7,687 nt of DNA from an uncultured bacterium (GTDB lineage Bacteria > UBP6 > UBA1177 > JAKLFG01): positions 1 through 7,687 of the forward strand of contig CALITV010000289.1 in assembly GCA_938048925.1 (NCBI GenBank), in the 5' to 3' direction. The position numbers and the translations under genes were made by a program. The notes under the pieces are model-generated. The model did no database searches. It was not told where the DNA came from and was given only the letters and a program-made list of their open reading frames with translations. Shown here in pieces: positions 1 to 5,934 of the stretch; position 1 is the stretch's first letter, and each line of letters starts with the position of its first letter.

Positions 1-29
1 AAACGATTTCTATTTTCGCATCCGTTCTC

Positions 30-58
30 TTTACTTAGCCTCGGCATCGAAGTATATC
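30..58 (+). promoter_or_regulatory. Possible sigma70-type promoter for the amidohydrolase gene
   Basis: TTTACT at 30-35 and TATATC at 53-58 are separated by 17 bases. Each hexamer matches the sigma70 consensus at four of six positions. The site lies about 30 bases upstream of the preferred start codon, so a short leader is expected. The match is moderate, and the gene could also be read from a promoter or operon outside the window. Confidence 0.35.
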
Positions 59-78
59 TCTGTTTACCATCGACGAAT

Positions 79-83
79 GGAGG
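79..83 (+). promoter_or_regulatory. Ribosome binding site that favours a TTG start at 89
   Basis: GGAGG is a near-perfect Shine-Dalgarno sequence placed five bases before the TTG at 89. It lies inside the reading frame if translation began at the ATG at 77, and that ATG has no Shine-Dalgarno-like sequence before it. This favours TTG 89 as the true start. Confidence 0.65.
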
Positions 84-88
84 ATCCC

Positions 89-871
89 TTGCGCGTCGCC
101 CTTGTTCAGAACGACCCTGCCTTCGCAAAAACAGACAATAATCTCGACAGGCTGCTGACGCTTATCGAATCAACTCCTGCCGATTTCTATGTGCTTCCCG
201 AACTCTGTTTCACCGGCTACCAGTTTGCTTCGCGCGAAGAGGCGAACCGGTATGCCGTCCCGTCAGACGGTGCAGTGATCGGCCGGTTCCGGCAAGCGGC
301 GAAGGAGCACAACGCTCTGATAGCGTTCGGTTATCCTGAAAAAGCCCCCGAGGGACCCTACAATGCCGCAATGATCGTCACCCCCGACGGTCGCGACCTT
401 CGTTACCGAAAGACACACCTCTTCTACCGCGAAAAGGATATCTTCCTGCCGGGTGACACCGGTTTCGACATCATCGAGTGGGCAGGGGTCCGCATCGGGC
501 TCGCCGTCTGTTTCGACTGGTTCTTCCCCGAGAGTTTCCGGACACTCGCGCTCAAAGGGGCCGACATCATCGCACACTGCGCAAACCTCGTGATGCCCTA
601 CTGCCAACAGGCCAACTTCACCCGCGCGCTCGAGAACCGAGTCTATATCGCAACTGCCAACCGTATCGGAAGCGAAGAACGAACCGGTGAGAAAATTACC
701 TTCACCGGCGGTAGCGTCCTCGTCTCGCCGCACGGCGAATATCTTCTTTCCCTCCCCAAAGAGACCGAGGCGGTGGAGGTGGCTGAGATAGACCCCTTCA
801 TCGCACGCGAGAAAAGGATTAACGATTTCAATGACCTGTTCGCCGATCGGCGACCGGAATACTATTCCTAA
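89..871 (+). CDS. Nitrilase-superfamily carbon-nitrogen hydrolase (amidohydrolase)
   Basis: This is a predicted cytoplasmic enzyme of about 260 residues that hydrolyses a carbon-nitrogen bond in an amide or nitrile, with release of ammonia. The nitrilase triad is visible (numbered from TTG 89): Glu38 in VLPELCFTGY, Lys108 in YRKTHLF and the nucleophile Cys141 in AVCFDWFFPES. The later blocks ANLVMPYC, RALENRVY and the C-terminal NDFNDLF...DRRPEYY also fit. From memory the whole chain resembles the Pyrococcus horikoshii PH0642-type nitrilase-like proteins, whose physiological substrate is not clear to me. The start is set at TTG 89 because GGAGG lies five bases upstream and the resulting N-terminus, (M)RVALVQND, begins at the first beta strand as in relatives; ATG 77 would add four residues. 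It is on the same strand as the heat-shock operon but 136 bases away with a promoter between, so it is probably a separate transcription unit. The family call is firm; the substrate is unknown. Confidence 0.9.
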   Translation: MRVALVQNDPAFAKTDNNLDRLLTLIESTPADFYVLPELCFTGYQFASREEANRYAVPSDGAVIGRFRQAAKEHNALIAFGYPEKAPEGPYNAAMIVTPDGRDLRYRKTHLFYREKDIFLPGDTGFDIIEWAGVRIGLAVCFDWFFPESFRTLALKGADIIAHCANLVMPYCQQANFTRALENRVYIATANRIGSEERTGEKITFTGGSVLVSPHGEYLLSLPKETEAVEVAEIDPFIAREKRINDFNDLFADRRPEYYS

Positions 872-901
872 ACCTTTTTGGTACGGCGAACAGATAACGC
901 A

Positions 902-932
902 GCGCGTCGAATCGCGCCATTTCATCTTTTTC
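902..932 (+). terminator. Weak candidate terminator after the amidohydrolase gene
   Basis: GCGCG (902-906) and CGCGC (913-917) can pair as a 5-bp GC stem with a 6-base loop. A T-rich run (TTTTT within 926-932) follows after about 8 bases. The stem is short and the T tract is set back, so this is a weak rho-independent terminator at best. Nothing else in 872-955 looks like a gene or RNA. Confidence 0.25.
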
Positions 933-955
933 CAAGAACCATAATCGGCGCATCC

Positions 956-983
956 TTGACTTTTTTCCGTGTGCTACTATAAG
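956..983 (+). promoter_or_regulatory. Promoter of the hrcA-grpE-dnaK-dnaJ operon
   Basis: TTGACT (956-961) matches the -35 consensus at five of six bases and TATAAG (978-983) matches the -10 at five of six, with a 16-base spacer. Transcription would start near 990, just ahead of the hrcA ribosome binding site GGGAGGA at 998-1004. The -35 also reads CTTGAC, close to the sigma32 element CTTGAA, but no CCCCAT-like -10 follows at the right distance, so sigma70-type control is favoured. No full CIRCE inverted repeat (TTAGCACTC-N9-GAGTGCTAA) is present here. Only GTGTGCTAC at 969-977 resembles a right half-site. Confidence 0.7.
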
Positions 984-1007
984 GTTGAAAAACTCTAGGG
1001 AGGAACA

Positions 1008-2102
1008 ATGCAACCTTCCGATAACACTAGTTTATCAGACCTCTCTGCACGCGAACGCGACATACTGCGATCCATCGTCAACCTTTACTCTGAAGGCGGC
1101 GGCCCGGTTGGGTCGCAGGCGATAAGCAAACTGTTGGGCGGCATGTCATCGGCAACGGTGCGCAACATCTTCGCCCTGATGGAGGAAAAGGGGCTCATTC
1201 GCAAAGCACACTGCTCCTCGGGCAGGATACCAACCGACGCCGGGATCCGCTATTTTGTCGAGCATATTCTCCGCTCGCGCCGCATCGCACCACCTGACAA
1301 GGAACGACTCGACAGCCGGACTACTGCGCTCAGCCGTGATCCGTCCGTCCTTCTCAACGAGTTGCCCGAGATGCTCGCCGAGATATCGCACTACACCGGT
1401 TTCGTGCTCACGCAGGAAACGAGGCCGCACGCCATTCGACACATAGACTTCGTCCTTCTCGAACCGCGCCGCGTGCTGGTGATCTTGGTGGACACGCTCG
1501 GAAACATCACCAACCGCATGGTGGAGATATCGGCCGCTACCGCGCCGCAGGATCTCGAACGACTCCGCAACTTCATCAACGCCAACCTCGCCGATCGCTC
1601 CCTCTACGAGATAAAGGCGCACTTCATCAGCGAACTCCATCATCTCCGGGAGACCTACGAGGCGCTTCTCGACCACATCATGCAGTCGGCGGGACCAAAG
1701 ATACATTCGCGGACGAGCGGAGAAACGAATGTGTTCGACTATCTGAACGCAGCCGAGACGCGGCAGATAAAGATGCTCCTCGAACGATTCCGACGCAACC
1801 AGTTCTACCTCGATCTCTTTGACCGGGTCTCCCGGTCGCGCGATGTCCATCTGTTCATCGGTGCCGAATCGGATCTTTTCTGCTCCCCCGACTGCGCCGC
1901 CGTGGTAGGGACATGCGAGATTCCGCAGAGCGAGATCGTCGGCGTCATCGGGGTCATCGGCCCCCGTTGGATGAATTATGGCAAGATCATCTCTATCATT
2001 GACTACGCACGCAATCTGCTTATATCTTCCGCCGACAAGGACGACAAACGACGGAACGACGACCGCGATGAAACAGAAAAAGATATCCAACCCGCCCAGT
2101 GA
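1008..2102 (+). CDS. hrcA: Heat-inducible transcription repressor HrcA
   Basis: HrcA is the dimeric cytoplasmic repressor of class I heat-shock genes. In the family it binds the CIRCE inverted repeat, and its folding depends on GroEL. The protein has 364 residues, slightly above the usual 340-350. Residues 11-85 form the winged helix-turn-helix, with the recognition region SSATVRNIFALMEEKGLI (47-64) and the family signature SSGRIPTDAGIRYFV (70-84). The GAF-like middle region follows, and the C-terminal signature VIGPRWMNYGKII is at about 316-328. A charged tail of about 25 residues (340-364) extends past the usual end; its last codons overlap the start of grpE by 35 bases, which points to translational coupling. 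The ATG start is supported by GGAGG (999-1003) four bases upstream. As first gene of the operon, HrcA probably controls grpE, dnaK and dnaJ and represses itself, though the operator is not evident in the promoter. Confidence 0.96.
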   Translation: MQPSDNTSLSDLSARERDILRSIVNLYSEGGGPVGSQAISKLLGGMSSATVRNIFALMEEKGLIRKAHCSSGRIPTDAGIRYFVEHILRSRRIAPPDKERLDSRTTALSRDPSVLLNELPEMLAEISHYTGFVLTQETRPHAIRHIDFVLLEPRRVLVILVDTLGNITNRMVEISAATAPQDLERLRNFINANLADRSLYEIKAHFISELHHLRETYEALLDHIMQSAGPKIHSRTSGETNVFDYLNAAETRQIKMLLERFRRNQFYLDLFDRVSRSRDVHLFIGAESDLFCSPDCAAVVGTCEIPQSEIVGVIGVIGPRWMNYGKIISIIDYARNLLISSADKDDKRRNDDRDETEKDIQPAQ

Positions 2103-2835
2103 GACGAACGACGCCGTCGAGATTCCCGACGGGGAGGCAACCTCTACCTATTCTCTCCAACAGATCGCCGATGCGCTCGGCGAGGAGATGTTGAAGAAGA
2201 AAGAGACACCTTCGGAGTCGTCTGCCACGGAAGCCGAGAAACCGGCCACGGAAGCCGACACCACGCCGGCCGCAAATGAGGAAACGGAGCGGAAAATCGC
2301 CGAACTGGAGGAAACGGTTAAACGGCTCGTTGCCGAGAACCGCAACCAGAAGGTACGGCTCGACAACGACCTGCGCACAAAGGTGAAGTTCGCCAACGAA
2401 CTTTTCTTCCGTGAATTCGTCCTCATCAAAGACGATCTCGAGAAGGCGCTCTCGTTCGCTCCCGAGAGCGATGACGAAAAGACCGCGGCCTTTGTGCAAG
2501 GGATCCGTCACCTCGATGCCGCTGTCACGGCGCTCCTCAAGCGGCACGGCGTCGAGTCCTACGACGCGCTCGGCCAACCGTTCGACCCGGCGCTCCACGA
2601 GGCGATGCGGGTCGTCGATGTCGCGAATGTCGCCGCAAACACCGTGACGATCCAACATTGCAAAGGCTATCGCTTCTTCGATCGGGTCCTGCGACCGGCG
2701 ATGGTCGAGATCGCCTCGGGGCGACAGCCGGAGGAACCGAACGAGGAAACGAAGAGCGAAGAACCGGCATCGGAGGAAACAACGGATAAGGAAACGAAAG
2801 ACAAAACCGACCATACGGAGGACACCAATGGGTAA
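2068..2835 (+). CDS. grpE: Nucleotide exchange factor GrpE
   Basis: GrpE is a homodimeric cytoplasmic cochaperone that releases ADP from DnaK and so resets the Hsp70 cycle. The 255-residue protein has a long acidic, low-complexity N-terminus (about 1-72). A coiled-coil region follows (about 73-130), with [17 protein letters not shown] and the KDDLEKAL segment that corresponds to the family's DNLERAL. The C-terminal beta domain holds [12 protein letters not shown] (169-180) and the signature [15 protein letters not shown] (204-218). A tail of about 37 residues rich in Glu, Thr, Lys and Asp (219-255) follows the point where most GrpE proteins end, and this explains much of the extra length over the usual 180-210. 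The ATG at 2068 lies inside the end of hrcA with only a weak, distant Shine-Dalgarno (GGAA, 2053-2056), so coupling to hrcA translation is likely. The stop overlaps the dnaK start by 8 bases. Confidence 0.95.
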   Translation: MKQKKISNPPSETNDAVEIPDGEATSTYSLQQIADALGEEMLKKKETPSESSATEAEKPATEADTTPAANEETERKIAELEETVKRLVAENRNQKVRLDNDLRTKVKFANELFFREFVLIKDDLEKALSFAPESDDEKTAAFVQGIRHLDAAVTALLKRHGVESYDALGQPFDPALHEAMRVVDVANVAANTVTIQHCKGYRFFDRVLRPAMVEIASGRQPEEPNEETKSEEPASEETTDKETKDKTDHTEDTNG

Positions 2836-4729
2836 GGTCATCGGCATCGATCTTGGCACGACGAACTCGTGCGTCGCCATCATGGAAGGCGGCGATCCGA
2901 AAGTTATCGAGAACAGCGAAGGAATGCGGACGACCCCGTCGGTCGTCTCGTTCACCGACAAGGGCGAGCGGCTCGTCGGGCAACTGGCGAAGCGGCAGGC
3001 GGTGACCAACCCGAAACGAACGCTTTACTCCATCAAACGGCTCATCGGGCGCCGCTTCGACGACCCCGAGGTCGTCAAGATGAAGAAGATCGCGCCGTTC
3101 GAGATCATCAAAGCGCAGAACGGCGACGCATGGGTCCGCGTCGAGGGGAAGGAGTACTCGCCGTCGCAGATCTCGGCGATGGTCCTACAGAAGATGAAGG
3201 AGACCGCCGAATCCTATCTCGGTGAGACGGTGACCGAGGCGGTCATCACGGTCCCGGCCTACTTCAACGACTCTCAGCGGCAGGCAACCAAGGACGCCGG
3301 CACCATCGCAGGGCTCAATGTCCTGCGCATCATCAACGAGCCGACCGCGGCGGCGCTCGCCTACGGCATAGACAAGAAAAGCAAGAACCTCAAGATTGCC
3401 GTCTATGACCTCGGCGGCGGCACCTTCGACATCTCGATACTCGAACTCGGCGACGGCGTCTTCGAGGTGCTCGCGACCAACGGCGACACCTTCCTCGGCG
3501 GCGACGACTTCGATCAGCGCCTCATCGAACACCTCGTCGGTGAGTTCAAAAAAGAGACCGGCATAGACCTCTCGCAGGACGCGATGGCTCTCCAGCGGCT
3601 CAAGGATGCCGCCGAAAAGGCGAAACACGAACTCTCGACCGTCATGGAGACGACGGTGAACCTTCCCTTCATCACCGCCGACGCCAGCGGTCCGAAGCAC
3701 CTCAACATCTCCATAAGCCGCGCCAAACTCGAGGCACTCGTCGAAGATCTCGCCAAGGGAACGCTCGAGCCGTGCGAAAAGGTGCTCAAGGATGCGAAGA
3801 TATCCAAACAGGACATCGATGAGGTCATCCTTGTCGGCGGCATGACCCGCATGCCGATGATCCAGCGTCTCGTCAAAGAGTTTTTCGGCAAGGAGCCGCA
3901 CAAAGGGGTGAATCCCGACGAGGTGGTCGCGATCGGCGCGGCGATACAGGGCGGCGTCCTCAAGGGCGATGTGAAGGATGTTCTTCTGCTCGATGTCACG
4001 CCGCTCTCGCTCGGCATCGAAACTTTGGGCGGCGTCTTCACGCGACTCATCAACCGCAACACCACTATCCCTACCAAGAAAACCGAGATATTCTCGACGG
4101 CGGTGGACAACCAGCCGGCGGTTACCGTCCGCGTCTTCCAAGGAGAACGCGAGATGGCCGCGGAGAACAAACTGCTCGGCGAGTTCGACCTGCAGGACAT
4201 TCCGCCGGCGCCGCGCGGTGTTCCGAAGATCGAGGTCTCGTTCGATATAGATGCAAACGGCATCCTCAAGGTTACCGCCCGTGATGTCGGCACCGGCAAA
4301 GAGAAAAACATCGTCATTAAGGCGGGATCGGGACTCTCCGAGGAAGAGATAAAGCGGATGATCGCCGAAGCGGAGCGATTCAAGGCGGACGACGAGAAAC
4401 GCAAGCAACTTGTCGAGGCGCGCAACAACGCCGAACAACTCATCTACTCCACCGAGAAATCGCTCAAGGAGTTCGGCGACAAGGCGACCGACGAAGAGAA
4501 ACGCGATATCGAGGAGAAAGTCGCCGATCTGCGCAAAGCGATCGCGGGAGACAGCATCGAAGAAATAAAAAGCAAGACGCAGGCGCTCGCCCAGAGCGCC
4601 TACAAGATCGCCGAGAAGATCTACCGCTCGCAAGGGGAACAAGCAGCGGCAGGGTCAGGAGGCGAAGCGGGGAAAGAGAAGAGAGACGACAACACGGTGG
4701 TAGACGCCGACTTCAAGCCGAAGGAATAA
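2828..4729 (+). CDS. dnaK: Hsp70 chaperone DnaK
   Basis: DnaK is the ATP-driven Hsp70 that binds exposed hydrophobic peptides and works with DnaJ and GrpE in protein folding in the cytoplasm. It has 633 residues, normal for the family. ATPase domain: phosphate-1 loop [12 protein letters not shown] (6-17), phosphate-2 loop [13 protein letters not shown] (191-203) with Thr199, and the adenosine motif [10 protein letters not shown] (334-343). The linker [16 protein letters not shown] (384-399) leads to the substrate-binding domain (about 400-505) and a helical lid. A Gly/Ala-rich linker leads to the end [10 protein letters not shown], close to the common VVDADFEEV-type tail. The segment at about 77-103, ending in NGDAW, is the insert seen in diderm DnaK and absent from Firmicutes. 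The ATG has GGAGG (2817-2821) six bases upstream and overlaps the end of grpE. No key residue seems altered. Confidence 0.98.
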   Translation: MGKVIGIDLGTTNSCVAIMEGGDPKVIENSEGMRTTPSVVSFTDKGERLVGQLAKRQAVTNPKRTLYSIKRLIGRRFDDPEVVKMKKIAPFEIIKAQNGDAWVRVEGKEYSPSQISAMVLQKMKETAESYLGETVTEAVITVPAYFNDSQRQATKDAGTIAGLNVLRIINEPTAAALAYGIDKKSKNLKIAVYDLGGGTFDISILELGDGVFEVLATNGDTFLGGDDFDQRLIEHLVGEFKKETGIDLSQDAMALQRLKDAAEKAKHELSTVMETTVNLPFITADASGPKHLNISISRAKLEALVEDLAKGTLEPCEKVLKDAKISKQDIDEVILVGGMTRMPMIQRLVKEFFGKEPHKGVNPDEVVAIGAAIQGGVLKGDVKDVLLLDVTPLSLGIETLGGVFTRLINRNTTIPTKKTEIFSTAVDNQPAVTVRVFQGEREMAAENKLLGEFDLQDIPPAPRGVPKIEVSFDIDANGILKVTARDVGTGKEKNIVIKAGSGLSEEEIKRMIAEAERFKADDEKRKQLVEARNNAEQLIYSTEKSLKEFGDKATDEEKRDIEEKVADLRKAIAGDSIEEIKSKTQALAQSAYKIAEKIYRSQGEQAAAGSGGEAGKEKRDDNTVVDADFKPKE

Positions 4730-4732
4730 TGA

Positions 4733-5857
4733 GTGGACATGGCCGACCTTTACGATATTCTCGGCGTCCGCCGCGACGCCTCGCTGGATGAGATAAAGAA
4801 GGCCTATCGTCAACTCGCCATCAAATACCACCCCGACCGCAACAAAGGCGACAAGAACGCCGAAGAGAAGTTCAAGGAAATCAATCACGCCTACGAGATT
4901 CTTTCCGATCCCGAAAAACGGGAACGGTACGACCGGTTCGGCGAAGCGGGGGTCGGCGCCGGCGGCGCTTACGCCGACGCGAGTCACTTCGATTTCGGCG
5001 ATGTCTTCGGCAACGCCTTCGGCGACATCTTCGACGAGTTCTTCGGCGGCCACGCACAACGCCGTTCCCGCACTGCGCCACGGCAAGGGAGCGACATCCT
5101 TTCCCGCCTGCACATCTCGTTCGAGGAAGCCTACCACGGTGTCCGCAAGGAGGTGCGCGTCACCCGGAGCGGCCGGTGCGCCGTCTGCGGCGGATCGGGC
5201 GCCGATCCGGGAAGCGGCTCGAAAACCTGCCCCACCTGCCGCGGCACCGGCAAGGTGCGCGTTTCGCACGGATTCTTCCAGATGGCGCAGACCTGCCCAA
5301 CCTGTCGTGGGCAAGGGACCGTCATCGAAAAGCCGTGTCGCTCCTGTCAAGGAACCGGCTTCGTGCGTGAGGATCGCACCATCGAAGTGATGATCCCGGC
5401 AGGCATAGACAGCGGTCAAAAAATTCGCGTCTCCGGCGAGGGCAATGCCGGAAGTCACGGTGGACCGCGCGGCGACCTCTACCTCGAGGTGACCGTTTCG
5501 GAACACCCACTTTTTGTGCGCGATGGCACCGATATCTATCTCGAACTGCCGGTCACCTATCCGCAACTCGCGCTCGGCGCAGCGGTCGAGGTTCCGACAA
5601 TGGAGGGAAAGGTCGAACTCAAGATACCGGCCGGGACCCAGCCAGGGACCAAAATGCGCCTCCGCGAAAAGGGATTTCCATCTGTGCACGGCCGCGGGAG
5701 AGGCGATCAGTTTGTCATTCTCCATCTCGAGGTGCCGAAGAATCCCTCGGCGAAACATAGAAAGGCAATAGAGGAATTGCGCACTTTCGACGGCGAATTG
5801 AAAGAGCGTCCGCTACTCAAAGAATTCCTCGCCAAAGTGCAGCGTTTTTTCTCGTAA
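4733..5857 (+). CDS. dnaJ: Cochaperone DnaJ (type I Hsp40)
   Basis: DnaJ delivers unfolded clients to DnaK and stimulates its ATPase. The 374-residue protein has the full type I layout. The J domain is at about 4-70 with HPD at 33-35. A Gly/Phe-rich linker (about 70-108) follows, including [21 protein letters not shown]. The zinc-binding region has four complete CxxCxGxG repeats, with cysteines at 149/152, 166/169, 188/191 and 202/205. The C-terminal beta-sandwich domains include the family-typical [20 protein letters not shown] (221-240). All eight zinc ligands and the HPD are intact. The start is ambiguous: GTG 4733 lies seven bases after AAGGA (4721-4725), a better spacing than the in-frame ATG 4739 (13 bases), which would give the more usual N-terminus [10 protein letters not shown] chose GTG on spacing alone. 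The gene begins three bases after the dnaK stop and is the last of the operon. Confidence 0.96.
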   Translation: MDMADLYDILGVRRDASLDEIKKAYRQLAIKYHPDRNKGDKNAEEKFKEINHAYEILSDPEKRERYDRFGEAGVGAGGAYADASHFDFGDVFGNAFGDIFDEFFGGHAQRRSRTAPRQGSDILSRLHISFEEAYHGVRKEVRVTRSGRCAVCGGSGADPGSGSKTCPTCRGTGKVRVSHGFFQMAQTCPTCRGQGTVIEKPCRSCQGTGFVREDRTIEVMIPAGIDSGQKIRVSGEGNAGSHGGPRGDLYLEVTVSEHPLFVRDGTDIYLELPVTYPQLALGAAVEVPTMEGKVELKIPAGTQPGTKMRLREKGFPSVHGRGRGDQFVILHLEVPKNPSAKHRKAIEELRTFDGELKERPLLKEFLAKVQRFFS

Positions 5858-5864
5858 AAAAACG
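5843..5864 (+). other. AT-rich hairpin across the dnaJ stop codon, possible operon-end signal
   Basis: CGTTTTTT (5843-5850) and AAAAAACG (5857-5864) can form an 8-bp stem with the 6-base loop CTCGTA, which includes the first bases of the dnaJ stop. No T tract follows, and the stem is mostly A-T, so it is not a standard rho-independent terminator. It may be only a consequence of the A/T-rich gene end. No better terminator is visible before the next gene. Confidence 0.25.
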
Positions 5865-5887
5865 AGTCGTTGCAAAACGATCGTTTT
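5861..5887. promoter_or_regulatory. Two adjacent palindromes, candidate operator
   Basis: AACGA-G-TCGTT (5861-5871) and the perfect 14-base palindrome AAAACGATCGTTTT (5874-5887) lie side by side and share the same half-site, AACGA/TCGTT. The second fills most of the spacer between the predicted -35 and -10 of the lipoprotein promoter, and the first touches the -35. That is a classic position for a repressor site. The binding protein is unknown. A structural or chance origin cannot be excluded. Confidence 0.4.
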
Positions 5888-5897
5888 CTCGTATACT
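5870..5897 (+). promoter_or_regulatory. Sigma70-type promoter for the lipoprotein gene
   Basis: TTGCAA (5870-5875, four of six to consensus) and TATACT (5892-5897, five of six) are separated by 16 bases. Transcription would start near 5904, giving a leader of about 30 bases with the ribosome binding site GGGGGGAG at 5921-5928. This implies that the lipoprotein gene is transcribed separately from the dnaJ operon, although no strong terminator divides them. Confidence 0.55.
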
Positions 5898-5906
5898 TCT
5901 TCCATG

Positions 5907-5934
5907 TTAGCACCTGAGAAGGGGGGAGTGAAAT
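5907..5934. promoter_or_regulatory. Degenerate CIRCE-like element
   Basis: The CIRCE operator bound by HrcA is TTAGCACTC-N9-GAGTGCTAA. Here TTAGCACCT (5907-5915) matches the left arm at seven of nine positions, and GAGTGAAAT (5926-5934) matches the right arm at six of nine, with a gap of 10 instead of 9 bases. It lies just after the predicted transcription start, a usual position for CIRCE, and overlaps the ribosome binding site and start codon. The wrong spacing and the decayed right arm make this a weak candidate. Confidence 0.2.

Noticed and set aside
841..852. CGCCGATCGGCG palindrome at the end of the amidohydrolase gene
   Set aside because: It lies within the coding sequence, would give only a 4-bp stem with a 4-base loop, and is not followed by a T tract, so it does not work as a terminator.
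955..982. Sigma32-type heat-shock promoter before hrcA
   Set aside because: CTTGAC resembles the -35, but the sequence at the -10 distance shares only a few bases with CCCCATNT, while a five-of-six TATAAG fits sigma70 at normal spacing.
2020..3009. A 329-codon minus-strand frame across grpE and the start of dnaK
   Set aside because: It spans three real genes, its arginine- and phenylalanine-rich composition is typical of an antisense frame, and it has no family signature.
3185..4642. A 485-codon open frame on the minus strand inside dnaK
   Set aside because: The plus strand encodes a complete, unmistakable DnaK. The minus-strand protein has no recognisable domain and results from the GC-rich codon bias.
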